This document shows positions 29,988 to 43,868 of a stretch of DNA of 64,000 nucleotides, piece by piece. Numbering within the stretch: the stretch's first letter is position 1; each line of letters opens with the position of its first letter. The notes under the pieces were generated by a model. That model did not search any database. It had not been told where the DNA came from and was given only the letters and a program-made list of their open reading frames with translations. Made by a program: the position numbers and the translations under genes. Origin of the DNA: an uncultured Pelagibacteraceae bacterium (GTDB lineage Bacteria; Pseudomonadota; Alphaproteobacteria; Pelagibacterales; Pelagibacteraceae); the NCBI GenBank assembly GCA_902593405.1, contig CACJIB010000004.1:1-64000 (forward strand), given 5' to 3'.

Positions 29988-30880
29988 TTTCTTCCAAAGT
30001 CAGGTTTATCAATATCTTGTTTCAATTTGATGATTTTTGACCTTACTTTTTTAGTTTGAATCAGTTTCTTTACGATAGACTTATTATTTTTTGAATTAAT
30101 ATCTTTTTTAAATTGATTTAAATTTTTAATAAATAAATCAATCGCTTTTGAAATATTATTTTTATTGTTAAAAAAAATATCTCTCCACATGATTTCATTT
30201 GATGCTGCAATCCTAGAAAAATCTCGTAATCCACCAGCACTATATTTGATTAGCTCATAATTTTGTTTTTTCTCAAAATCTTGTGCAGATTTCACCAGAT
30301 TATATGCAATTAAGTGTGGTAAATGACTAGTAATGGAAAAAATTTTGTCATGTTTTTCAGCACTCATAACAACTACTTTTGCTCCAATTTTTTTCCAAAA
30401 CTTAGTTAGAATCTTTATATTATTTTTTTTAATATTTTTTTCTTTAATTATTATGCACCATCTATCAGTAAACATATTTTCTTTACCATGCTCTGGTCCA
30501 CTGACCTCTGATCCAGCTATTGGGTGACTTTGAATCCAATGAATACCTTTCTTTAAAAATTTATTTATAATTTTAGAAGTTTCAATTTTTGAAGAGCCAA
30601 TATCAGTAATCAATGTTTTCGATGGTATAAATTTATTAATTTTTAAAATAATATTTTTGTATTCACTCATTGGTGTACAAAAGATGATTAAATCGGAATT
30701 ACTTACACCTTCTTTTAATGATTTAACAATTGTTCCAGGTAATTTTAATCTTTTTATCTTAGCAATATTAGATTTTGATTTTTCATAAATAAATATTTTT
30801 TTTGCTATTTTTTTTTTGCTAATACGCCTTAATAAAGATGAACCTAATAATCCACAGCCAATAATTAAAATATTTTTCAT
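29984..30880 (-). CDS. tyrC: Prephenate/arogenate (cyclohexadienyl) dehydrogenase
   Basis: IIGCGLLGSSLLRR; QSHPIAGSEVSGPEHG; adjacent to hisC. Confidence 0.9.
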   Translation of the reverse strand: MKNILIIGCGLLGSSLLRRISKKKIAKKIFIYEKSKSNIAKIKRLKLPGTIVKSLKEGVSNSDLIIFCTPMSEYKNIILKINKFIPSKTLITDIGSSKIETSKIINKFLKKGIHWIQSHPIAGSEVSGPEHGKENMFTDRWCIIIKEKNIKKNNIKILTKFWKKIGAKVVVMSAEKHDKIFSITSHLPHLIAYNLVKSAQDFEKKQNYELIKYSAGGLRDFSRIAASNEIMWRDIFFNNKNNISKAIDLFIKNLNQFKKDINSKNNKSIVKKLIQTKKVRSKIIKLKQDIDKPDFGRN

Positions 30881-31962
30881 TTTTTCAATACTTGCTTAAT
30901 AACACTCATAAATTTTAAGTTTTCTTTTTTAGATCCAATAGTTAACCTTAATTTATTCTTTATATGATAACCATCTTCTGTTGATCTTAAAATAATTCCC
31001 TTATTTTTAAGTTTTTCATACAGAAATTTTGCTGAATATCTGCATTTTTCAAAATTAAGTAACAAAAAATTTGCTGAAACTGAATTTGAAAAAATATTAT
31101 ATGTCTCAAGAAATTTCTTAATTTTTTCAGAATATAATAAATTATGTCTAATCGATTTATTTATGAAAGCTTTATCCTTCAGTGACTCGGTGGCAGCTAA
31201 TTGAGCAATACCATTTACATTAAATGGTGGTTTTATAACATTTAGTGCATCAACTATTTTTTTTGATCCATATCCCCAACCTACTCTAAGAGAAGCCAAT
31301 CCAAACATTTTTGAAAAAGTTCTAAGGATGAAAACATTGTCTTTATTTTTAAACAAATCTAACCCAGATGAATAATCTTTGTTTTTCATATATTCTGCAT
31401 AGGCATCATCTATAACTAGTAAAATTTTTTGATTTAATCTTTTTCTTAATTCTAAAACTTCTTTTTTCGTTAAGTAAGTTCCTGTAGGATTGTTTGGGTT
31501 AGCTATAAACACAATTTTAGTTTTTTTTGTTATTTTTTTTAAAATTTCATTGACTGAAACTTTAAAATTAATTTCTTTTGCAAATACAACTTTTGCACCT
31601 ACAATTTTTGAGTAAATTCTGTACATTAAAAAACTGTACTCTGGTACTACAACCTCATCTTTTGGGTTTAAAAACAACTGACAGAGCATTTGAATAACTT
31701 CATCTGAACCAGCTCCACAAATAATTTTCTCAGAATTACATTTATAGGCTTTGGATATTGCTTTTCTTAAATTTTGAGATTTTCCATCTGGATATTTATC
31801 TAAATTCAGATTTTTGTTTGATATTATTTTCTTTGCTTTAGGGCTCATACCTAAAGCAGACTCATTTGCAGAAAGCTTAATTACGTTCTTAAGTTTCTTA
31901 ACTTTTGATTTGCCAGGCTTATAAGCCTCAATTTTAAAATTTTTGAAATTTGGAGTTATCAT
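30877..31962 (-). CDS. hisC: Histidinol-phosphate aminotransferase
   Basis: KLSANESALGMSPKA; IIANPNNPTGTYLTKKE; LRTFSKMFGLASLRVGWG. Confidence 0.92.
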   Translation of the reverse strand: MITPNFKNFKIEAYKPGKSKVKKLKNVIKLSANESALGMSPKAKKIISNKNLNLDKYPDGKSQNLRKAISKAYKCNSEKIICGAGSDEVIQMLCQLFLNPKDEVVVPEYSFLMYRIYSKIVGAKVVFAKEINFKVSVNEILKKITKKTKIVFIANPNNPTGTYLTKKEVLELRKRLNQKILLVIDDAYAEYMKNKDYSSGLDLFKNKDNVFILRTFSKMFGLASLRVGWGYGSKKIVDALNVIKPPFNVNGIAQLAATESLKDKAFINKSIRHNLLYSEKIKKFLETYNIFSNSVSANFLLLNFEKCRYSAKFLYEKLKNKGIILRSTEDGYHIKNKLRLTIGSKKENLKFMSVIKQVLKK

Positions 31963-32068
31963 TTTTTTTAATTTATGTGCTCTTTATAGATAAAATTACA
32001 AAATTTTATAGAGAATAAGAGGATTTTTTAAAAAATTGACATAATAAATAAGTTCTAGTAAAAAAATT

Positions 32069-32119
32069 GTGCGCTGATTTAACTGAATTGCGAGCGCTTA
32101 AAAAAAACCGCTAAAATAG
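32069..32119 (+). ncRNA. SAM-II riboswitch aptamer upstream of metX
   Basis: GUGCGCUGAUUUAACUGAAUUGCGAGCGCUUAAAAAAAACCGCUAAAAUAG matches SAM-II core (GCGCUGAUUUAAC..UUGC.AGCGC...GCUAAAA); P1 GCGCU/AGCGC. Confidence 0.92.
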
Positions 32120-32153
32120 TTTTTTTTCTCACAATTCGAAACAGTCAAAAACT

Positions 32154-33269
32154 ATGAATACTGAGAAAAACATAAAAACTTTAATTGTAAAGAAACCACT
32201 AAAATTAGACTGTGGAAAGACCATAAAAGATTTTCCAATAGCCTATGAAACTTACGGTTCACTTAATTCAAAAAAAGATAATGCAATATTAGTTTTTCAT
32301 GCTCTAACAGGAGATCAATTTGTAACCGGAATAAACCCTGTAACTAACAAAGAGGGTTGGTGGAGTTATGCAGTAGGTCCTGATAAAGCTATCGATACGA
32401 ATAAATATTTTGTTATTTGCTCTAACGTAATTGGTGGATGCATGGGGTCGTACGGACCAAGTCATAAAGATCCTGATCAAAAAATTTTTGGAACAAATTT
32501 TCCCGTTATTACAATTAATGATATGGTGAATGCTCAATATAATTTACTTGATCATTTTGGTATTGATAAACTGTTTTCTATAACTGGTGGTTCAATGGGA
32601 GGTATGCAAGTCCTTCAGTTTATTAGCAACTTTCCTGATAAATCCAAAACAGTGATACCGATAGCAACCACATCTAGTCATTCAGCTCAAAATATTGCTT
32701 TTAACGAGCTAGGTAGACAAGCTATTACAGCTGATAGTAACTGGAAAGAGGGAAACTATACATCAAACGATACTAATCCTGGAAAGGGATTGGCGGTAGC
32801 TAGAATGGCAGCTCACATAACTTATTTATCTAAAAAAGGTTTGCAGGAAAAATTTGGAAGAAAGTTGCAAGAAAGAGAAGATCTTAAATTTGGATTTGAC
32901 GCTGACTTTCAAATAGAAAGTTATTTAAGATATCAGGGCTCAGTTTTTGTAGATAGATTTGATGCAAATAGTTATCTTTATATTACTAGAGCTATGGATT
33001 ATTTTGATTTAGCTAAGCAATTCGAAGGTAATCTTTCAGAAGCATTTATAAATACAAAAGCGAAATTTTTTATAATTTCATTTACCTCAGACTGGCTTTA
33101 TCCAACCCAAGAAAACAAAGATATTGTGATTGCTTTAAACTCAATAGGAGCTGATGTTGGATTTGTAGAAATTGAGTCAGATAAAGGTCACGACTCCTTT
33201 TTACTAGATGTTCCTGATTTCTTAAGTGCACTTAAAAACTTTTTAGATAAATCTTACGAAGAAAATTAA
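32154..33269 (+). CDS. metX: Homoserine O-acetyltransferase
   Basis: HALTGDQFVTG; GGCMGSYGPSH; TGGSMGGMQVLQF; catalytic DKGHDSFLLD. Confidence 0.95.
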   Translation: MNTEKNIKTLIVKKPLKLDCGKTIKDFPIAYETYGSLNSKKDNAILVFHALTGDQFVTGINPVTNKEGWWSYAVGPDKAIDTNKYFVICSNVIGGCMGSYGPSHKDPDQKIFGTNFPVITINDMVNAQYNLLDHFGIDKLFSITGGSMGGMQVLQFISNFPDKSKTVIPIATTSSHSAQNIAFNELGRQAITADSNWKEGNYTSNDTNPGKGLAVARMAAHITYLSKKGLQEKFGRKLQEREDLKFGFDADFQIESYLRYQGSVFVDRFDANSYLYITRAMDYFDLAKQFEGNLSEAFINTKAKFFIISFTSDWLYPTQENKDIVIALNSIGADVGFVEIESDKGHDSFLLDVPDFLSALKNFLDKSYEEN

Positions 33270-33271
33270 TT

Positions 33272-33868
33272 ATGAAAAATGAATTTCAAGTAATAGCAGA
33301 TTTAATTGAAAAAGATAGGAAAGTCTTAGATGTAGGTTGTGCCGATGGAACTTTAATGAAATTTTTAAAGGATAATAAAAATATAAATATAAGAGGATTA
33401 GAGATTTCAAAAGAAAAAGTACAAGAATGTATTGCAAAAGGTTTAACTGTAATTGAAGGAAATGCCGAAAAAGATTTAAAGCAATTTCCAGACAAATCAT
33501 TTGATTATGTTGTTTTAAGTCAAACCCTTCAAGCTTTTCTTAATCCTGAATTAGTTTTAGATGAACTTTTAAGAGTTGGAAAAAAAGCAATAGTAACGAT
33601 TCCTAATTTTGGATACTGGAAAGTAAGATTTCATTTATTATTTAAAGGTACAATGCCAATAACAAAAACATTACCAGATGAATGGTATAACACACCAAAT
33701 TTACATATGTGTACAATCAAGGATTTTTTTCACTTTGTAAAATCAAAAGATATTAAAATTTTTAAATCACTCGCTTTAAATAATCTTAATTCATCAATAA
33801 TAAATGAGAGTAATTTAGGAGTTAAAAATTTGTTTGCAGATCTAGGTATATTTTTGATAGAAAAATAA
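33272..33868 (+). CDS. metW: Methionine biosynthesis methyltransferase-like MetW
   Basis: KVLDVGCADGTLMKFL; LSQTLQAFLNPELVLDELLRVGKKAIVTIPNFGYWKVR; downstream of metX. Confidence 0.95.
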   Translation: MKNEFQVIADLIEKDRKVLDVGCADGTLMKFLKDNKNINIRGLEISKEKVQECIAKGLTVIEGNAEKDLKQFPDKSFDYVVLSQTLQAFLNPELVLDELLRVGKKAIVTIPNFGYWKVRFHLLFKGTMPITKTLPDEWYNTPNLHMCTIKDFFHFVKSKDIKIFKSLALNNLNSSIINESNLGVKNLFADLGIFLIEK

Positions 33869-33869
33869 A

Positions 33870-34589
33870 ATGCGTATTGAAATTATACCCTGTCTTCAAG
33901 ACAACTATAGCTATTTAATAATAGATGAAAGTAACAAATCTGCGTGTGTTGTAGATCCCAGTGAGTCTGAACCAATAGTAAATTTCCTAAATAATAAAAA
34001 TATAAAATTAAAATACATTCTTAATACTCATCATCACTATGATCATATTGGAGGAAATCAAGAATTAAAAAAAAAATATGGATCAGTTGTTGTGGGTTTT
34101 AAAGGAGACTCGAAACGAATACCGGAGATAGACATATTGTTAGAAGATAATCAAATATGGAAAGCTGAAAACTTTGAAGCTAAAATTATGCATATACCTG
34201 GACATACTTCAGGCCATATTTGTTTTAATTTTTTTAAAGAAAAAATAGTTTTTACCGGAGATACACTTTTCTCACTTGGTTGTGGAAGAATATTTGAAGG
34301 TTCTTATGAAGAAATGTTTGAGTCTTTGAACAAAATTAAATTATTACCGAAAGATACAAAAATTTATTGTGGTCATGAATACACTCTTAACAATGCAAAA
34401 TTTTGCAAAAAATATGATTCCAAAAACAAAGATTTACAAAAAAAAATAGAAAAAATAGAAAAATTAAGAGAAAATGGAATTCCAACGGTACCCTCAACTT
34501 TAAAAGAGGAATTGGAGTGTAATATATTTTTAAGAGCAAAAGATGTTAAAACCTTTTCAAAATTAAGAGATTTTAAGGATAATTTCTAA
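33870..34589 (+). CDS. gloB: Hydroxyacylglutathione hydrolase (glyoxalase II)
   Basis: LNTHHHYDHIGGN; PGHTSGHICF; FTGDTLFSLGCGRIFEG; CGHEYTLNNAKF. Confidence 0.95.
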   Translation: MRIEIIPCLQDNYSYLIIDESNKSACVVDPSESEPIVNFLNNKNIKLKYILNTHHHYDHIGGNQELKKKYGSVVVGFKGDSKRIPEIDILLEDNQIWKAENFEAKIMHIPGHTSGHICFNFFKEKIVFTGDTLFSLGCGRIFEGSYEEMFESLNKIKLLPKDTKIYCGHEYTLNNAKFCKKYDSKNKDLQKKIEKIEKLRENGIPTVPSTLKEELECNIFLRAKDVKTFSKLRDFKDNF

Positions 34590-34599
34590 TTAATTCGGC

Positions 34600-34627
34600 T
34601 TGACTAAAGGCTGACTACAACTATATT
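34600..34627 (+). promoter_or_regulatory. Sigma70-type promoter for rplU operon
   Basis: TTGACT (34600-34605) - 16 nt - TATATT (34622-34627), about 20-nt leader to ATG 34654. Confidence 0.6.
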
Positions 34628-34653
34628 GCGATAACTTTAAATTAAATCATACT

Positions 34654-35052
34654 ATGTCATACGCAGTAATAAAAACAGGTGGAAAACAGTATAAAGTAAA
34701 ATCTGGAGAAATTCTAAAGATTGAAAAATTACCAGACTCTAAACCTGAGACTAAAATAGAGTTTAATGAAATCTTGGCATACGGTGATGATAAATCAATT
34801 GAAATTGGAACTCCAAATGTTGAGGGTGCAAAAGTAGAAGCTGATTTAATTAAAAATAGCAAAAATAGAACTATTTTAATTTTTAAAAAAAGAAGAAGAC
34901 AAAATTCAAGAAGAAAAAATGGGCATAGACAAGAGTATTCTATGATAAGAATTAACAAAATTTTTTCAAAAGATGGTAAAGTGTTATCAGAAGCTGAAAA
35001 AATTTCTAAAACTTCAAAAAAAGAAGAAGTTAAGGAAGCAGTAAGCAAATAG
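34654..35052 (+). CDS. rplU: 50S ribosomal protein L21
   Basis: MSYAVIKTGGKQYKVKSGEILKIEKL; FKKRRRQNSRRKNGHRQ. Confidence 0.97.
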   Translation: MSYAVIKTGGKQYKVKSGEILKIEKLPDSKPETKIEFNEILAYGDDKSIEIGTPNVEGAKVEADLIKNSKNRTILIFKKRRRQNSRRKNGHRQEYSMIRINKIFSKDGKVLSEAEKISKTSKKEEVKEAVSK

Positions 35053-35066
35053 TTATTAGGTAAATT

Positions 35067-35321
35067 ATGGCAACAAAAAAAGCAGGTGGATCATCACGAA
35101 ACGGACGAGATAGTGCCGGTAGAAGACTTGGTGTAAAAAAGTATGGTGGTGAAACAGTAATTCCTGGAAACATAATTGTTAGACAAAGAGGAACTAAGAT
35201 TTTTCCAGGTGAAAATGTTGGTATGGGTAAAGATCATTCAATATTTTCAGTTGTTAAAGGAAAAGTTGTCTTCAAAAAATCTAAATCAGATAGAACTTTC
35301 GTTTCTGTAAAGCCCAATTAA
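35067..35321 (+). CDS. rpmA: 50S ribosomal protein L27
   Basis: [27 protein letters not shown]. Confidence 0.98.
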   Translation: MATKKAGGSSRNGRDSAGRRLGVKKYGGETVIPGNIIVRQRGTKIFPGENVGMGKDHSIFSVVKGKVVFKKSKSDRTFVSVKPN

Positions 35322-35337
35322 TAGTACAACCAATTAA

Positions 35338-37432
<2,095 letters not shown>

Positions 37433-38683
37433 ATGATTAAATATATGAATTTAATTGGAATAAAAGCTCGAAAAGCTAGTGAGTATAAAGTTACAACTGA
37501 AGTAAAAAATAAAGTCTTAAATGATTACGCGAAATTAATTAAGATTGAAAAAAAATTTATTATTAATCAAAATTCAAAAGATATTAATTACGCAAGAAAA
37601 AAAGGTTTAAAAGAGAACTTAATCAAAAGACTTCATTTAAATGAAAATAAATTAGATGGAATTATAAATTCTATTTTAAAAATAGCTAAATTAAGAGACC
37701 CTATAAACAACACTTTAGACAAATGGAAAAGACCAAATGGTTTGAATATAAAAAGAGTATCAATACCAATTGGAGTTATTGGTGTTATTTATGAAAGTAG
37801 ACCAAATGTAACTTCAGATGTTGCTAGTCTTTGTTTTAAATCTGGAAATGTAGTGATTTTGAAAGGAGGCTCTGAGGCCATAAATTCAAATAAAGCTTTG
37901 GCTAAGTTGTTTAGAAAAGCACTGAAAAAAAATAAAGTTAATGAAAACTTTATTCAATTTATCGACTCAAAACAAAGAAAACTCGTAGATATTATGCTTT
38001 CTAAGATGAAAAAATATATCGATGTAATCATACCTCGTGGTGGAAAAAATCTAGTTAAAAAAGTTTTAGAATTATCCAAAGTACCTATAATTGGGCACTT
38101 AGAGGGTCTTTGTCATACTTATATAGATAAAGATGCAGAATTAAAAATGGCTAAAGAAGTTGTCTATAACGCTAAATTAAGAAATACAAGTATTTGTGGT
38201 GCGACTGAAACTATTCTTATTCATAAAAATATAGTGAAAAAATTTAGCAACCCTATTTTGCAGCCACTTGAGAATAGTGGTTGTAAAATAATTGGTGATA
38301 AGATTTTGAAGAGTTATTACAAAGGTCAAATATATCCTGCAAAAGAAAAGGATTGGTCAACTGAATATTTAGCATCAATTGTATCTGTTAAAGTTGTAAA
38401 AAATTCTGAAGAGGCAATTAAACATATTAACAAATATGGAACTATGCACACTGACTCCATCATTACAAAAAATAAAAAAACAGCAAAATATTTCTTAAAA
38501 AATGTTAAAAGCTCAATTGCAATGCACAATACCTCAACTCAATTTGCTGATGGCGGTGAATTTGGATTTGGTGGAGAAGTTGGAATTTCTACTAACACAC
38601 TACCACCAAGAGGTCCTGTAGGTTTAAATCAATTGATTTCATATAAATATGAAATCACTAGTAATGGTAAAATAAGAAATTAA
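37433..38683 (+). CDS. proA: Glutamate-5-semialdehyde dehydrogenase
   Basis: PIGVIGVIYESRPNVTSDVASLCFKSGN; FGFGGEVGISTNTLPPRGPVGL. Confidence 0.96.
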   Translation: MIKYMNLIGIKARKASEYKVTTEVKNKVLNDYAKLIKIEKKFIINQNSKDINYARKKGLKENLIKRLHLNENKLDGIINSILKIAKLRDPINNTLDKWKRPNGLNIKRVSIPIGVIGVIYESRPNVTSDVASLCFKSGNVVILKGGSEAINSNKALAKLFRKALKKNKVNENFIQFIDSKQRKLVDIMLSKMKKYIDVIIPRGGKNLVKKVLELSKVPIIGHLEGLCHTYIDKDAELKMAKEVVYNAKLRNTSICGATETILIHKNIVKKFSNPILQPLENSGCKIIGDKILKSYYKGQIYPAKEKDWSTEYLASIVSVKVVKNSEEAIKHINKYGTMHTDSIITKNKKTAKYFLKNVKSSIAMHNTSTQFADGGEFGFGGEVGISTNTLPPRGPVGLNQLISYKYEITSNGKIRN

Positions 38684-38684
38684 A

Positions 38685-39206
38685 TTGAATAACACAAAAA
38701 TAAAAATTGGTGTATTGGGTGGATCGTTTGATCCTGCTCACAAAGGACATTTGGCAATTTCTAAGGAAGCAAAAAAAAGATTTAAACTCAAAAAAGTTAT
38801 TTGGGCAATTACAAAAAAAAATCCATTTAAAATAGAGAGTAAAACATCTGTTGCTGACAGAATTAAATTTTGTAAAAAAATTATTGGTACAAATTCGTTT
38901 ATTAAGGTTAAATTTTATGAAAAAATTATTAAATCAAATAAAACTATAAATTTAATTAATCATTTAAAAAAAGATAAAAGCATCAAAATTTATTTTTTAA
39001 TGGGTGCCGACAACCTTATTAATTTTCATAAATGGCATAAATCTAAATTAATTTCACAAAAATGTAATATTCTGGTTTTTGACCGTCATGGGTATAAAAA
39101 AAATTCTTTAAAATCAAAGACATTTAAGCAACTTAGTAAAGCCAATCTAGAGTTTATTGAGTTTAATAAAGTCAACATTTCATCTTCTCAATTAAGAAAA
39201 ATTTGA
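38685..39206 (+). CDS. nadD: Nicotinate-nucleotide adenylyltransferase (TTG start)
   Basis: GVLGGSFDPAHKGHLAIS; FLMGADNLINFHKW; ISSSQLRK. Confidence 0.9.
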   Translation: MNNTKIKIGVLGGSFDPAHKGHLAISKEAKKRFKLKKVIWAITKKNPFKIESKTSVADRIKFCKKIIGTNSFIKVKFYEKIIKSNKTINLINHLKKDKSIKIYFLMGADNLINFHKWHKSKLISQKCNILVFDRHGYKKNSLKSKTFKQLSKANLEFIEFNKVNISSSQLRKI

Positions 39207-39223
39207 TAATCTAAAATCAATTA

Positions 39224-39574
39224 ATGGACAAAATTTCAGACTTAAAAGAAATTGTAATTAACACACTAGATCTCAATAAAGCTCAAGACATTGTAACTAT
39301 TGATCTTAAAGACAAAAGTTCTATGGCTGATTACATGATCATAGCAAGTGGAACCTCATCTAGACATATCCAATCTTTGTCAGAACAAGTTTTAGAAAAA
39401 CTTAAAAATAATGGTGTAAAAGACCCTAAAATTGAAGGTAAAGAAAGTGGAGAATGGAAACTTGTTGATGGGATTGATTTGATTGTTCATATTTTTCATC
39501 CAGAAAAAAGAAAATTTTATGAATTAGAGAAAATTTGGTCAGAACTAATTCCAAAAGAAAAAGTGATGATATGA
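39224..39574 (+). CDS. rsfS: Ribosomal silencing factor RsfS
   Basis: SMADYMIIASGTSSRHIQSLSEQVLEKLK; LVDGIDLIVHIFHPEKRKFYELEKIWS. Confidence 0.95.
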   Translation: MDKISDLKEIVINTLDLNKAQDIVTIDLKDKSSMADYMIIASGTSSRHIQSLSEQVLEKLKNNGVKDPKIEGKESGEWKLVDGIDLIVHIFHPEKRKFYELEKIWSELIPKEKVMI

Positions 39575-40710
39575 AAAAAATTAAATTTTTATTATTAATT
39601 TTTTTTTCCGTTTTTTATTTTAATAAAACAGTTATTTCAGCTGAAATTGACATTTATAAAAAAATTGATCTTTTCGGTGAAGTTCTAGAAAAAATTAATA
39701 AAGAATATGTTGATGAGATCGATCAATCTGAAAGCATGGATTCTGCGATTAATGGTCTTTTACAATCACTCGATCCATATTCAGCATACATGTCTCCTAA
39801 AATTTTTGAGGAAATGCAAACTGAGACTAGTGGTGAGTTTGGTGGATTAGGAATTGAGGTTAGCATGGAGGCTGGTGTGGTAAAAGTAATTTCACCAATA
39901 GATGATACACCTGCATCCAGAGCTGGATTAAAAGCAGGTGATTACATAGTCAAAATAAATGATGTTCAGGTTCAAGGAAAATCATTAAGTGAAGCTGTTG
40001 ATTTAATGAGAGGACCTGTGGGTTCTGGAATAGAGTTAACAGTAAGACGAAGAGGTGAAAAAAAGGCTTTAACATTTAATATAATAAGAGAAGTTATTCA
40101 GGTTCAATCTGTTAAATCTGAAATTATAGATGAAAGTATAGGATACCTCAGACTTACTTCATTTAATGATAACAGTAGTGATCAAATAGAAAAACAAATT
40201 AAAAAACTTAAAAAAAATAAAAACTTAAATTCATTTATTTTAGATTTAAGAAATAATCCTGGGGGTCTTTTATCTCAAGCAATAAAAATCTCAGATTTTT
40301 TTCTAGAAAATGGGGAAATAGTTTCAACAAAAAGCAGAAAAAAATCTGAAAATAGAAAATGGTTTGCAAAAAAAGGAGATATTACTGACGGAAAAACTTT
40401 ATTGGTTTTAATTAACTATGGTTCAGCATCTGCGTCTGAAATTGTTGCTGGAGCTTTAAAAGATCACAAAAGAGCAATTATTATTGGTGAAAATAGCTTT
40501 GGCAAAGGTTCGGTCCAATCAATTATTCCTTTAAAAAATCGTGGGGCTATCAGATTAACTGTTGCAAAATACTATCTTCCCTCTGGAAAATCTATTTCTG
40601 AAGTAGGTGTTAGACCAGATATAGAAGTAAATGAAGAAGGTGATGATTTTAGAATTAAAACTGATACTGATAATCAATTAAACTACGCTATAAAGTTACT
40701 TAACGGATAA
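39571..40710 (+). CDS. ctpA: C-terminal processing (S41) protease
   Basis: Signal peptide MKKIKFLLLIFFS; PDZ; LRNNPGGLLSQAIKISDFFL; SASASEIVAGALKDHKRAIIIGENSFGKGSVQ; ATGA overlap with rsfS so start is 39571. Confidence 0.95.
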   Translation: MKKIKFLLLIFFSVFYFNKTVISAEIDIYKKIDLFGEVLEKINKEYVDEIDQSESMDSAINGLLQSLDPYSAYMSPKIFEEMQTETSGEFGGLGIEVSMEAGVVKVISPIDDTPASRAGLKAGDYIVKINDVQVQGKSLSEAVDLMRGPVGSGIELTVRRRGEKKALTFNIIREVIQVQSVKSEIIDESIGYLRLTSFNDNSSDQIEKQIKKLKKNKNLNSFILDLRNNPGGLLSQAIKISDFFLENGEIVSTKSRKKSENRKWFAKKGDITDGKTLLVLINYGSASASEIVAGALKDHKRAIIIGENSFGKGSVQSIIPLKNRGAIRLTVAKYYLPSGKSISEVGVRPDIEVNEEGDDFRIKTDTDNQLNYAIKLLNG

Positions 40711-40711
40711 T

Positions 40712-41185
40712 ATGAATAAAAATTTTAAAGATTTGCCACTGAGAAGTGGGGTCGGAATTGTGTTATTGAATAAACAAAATAAAGTATTCGTAGCAAAAAG
40801 AATAGATAATCCTAAAAATTTTTGGCAAATGCCTCAGGGTGGTGTTGATGAGGGAGAAGATAATTTAAAAGCTGCATTTAGAGAACTAGAGGAAGAAACA
40901 AGTATCAAAAGTGTAGAACTTATAAAAGAGTTAGATGGTACATTAACCTATGATTTACCTGATAGATTACTAGGTATCATTTGGAAAGGTAAGTACAAAG
41001 GTCAAAAGCAAAAATGGTTTTTAATGCGATTTATTGGAAATGATAATGAAATAAATATTAATACATCTAATCCAGAATTTTTAGATTGGAAGTGGATTGA
41101 GTTAGATTTAATTACTGATGTTGTGGTTGATTTTAAACATCATGTTTACAAAGAACTTAAAGAAAAAGTAAAAAAATTAATTTAA
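40712..41185 (+). CDS. rppH: RNA pyrophosphohydrolase (Nudix)
   Basis: FWQMPQGGVDEGEDNLKAAFRELEEET Nudix box. Confidence 0.94.
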   Translation: MNKNFKDLPLRSGVGIVLLNKQNKVFVAKRIDNPKNFWQMPQGGVDEGEDNLKAAFRELEEETSIKSVELIKELDGTLTYDLPDRLLGIIWKGKYKGQKQKWFLMRFIGNDNEININTSNPEFLDWKWIELDLITDVVVDFKHHVYKELKEKVKKLI

Positions 41186-41568
41186 AGTTTTTAAAACCTC
41201 AACTTTTTGATCTGCTAAATATTTAGATTGATCATTAATATCAGTTTTATTAGCCTCTTCTTCTGCCTGTTTAAGTAAATCTTGTTGCTTTGATTTATCC
41301 ATATCAGCAAGATTAAAAATTGTACTTGTTAAAATAGATAGATTGTTATTTTTAAACTCAACAATACCATCTTCAACATAGTAATTTTCATCACCTGATT
41401 TTGATAAAATCTTAATTATCCCAGGTTTCAAAAAGGAAATAATAGAAATATGATCCTTCAATATTCCCATCTCCCCTTCAAAAGCAGGGACCACAACTTC
41501 TGAAACATCATCTTTTACTAAAAAAGATTTTTCAGGATTTACTATTTCAACTTTAAACTCTTCGCTCA

Positions 41569-41569
<1 letters not shown>
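41177..41569 (-). CDS. atpC: ATP synthase epsilon subunit
   Basis: VEIVNPEKSFLVKDDVSEVVVPAFEGEMGILKDH. Confidence 0.94.
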
Positions 41570-43862
<2,293 letters not shown>

Positions 43863-43868
43863 AAATTA

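Noticed and set aside
32128-32153. Tandem SAM-V aptamer after SAM-II
   Set aside because: Only about 26 nt remain before the metX ATG, too short for a second aptamer.
34647-35048. 133-aa minus-strand ORF opposite rplU
   Set aside because: Mirror of the L21 gene with no independent evidence of coding.
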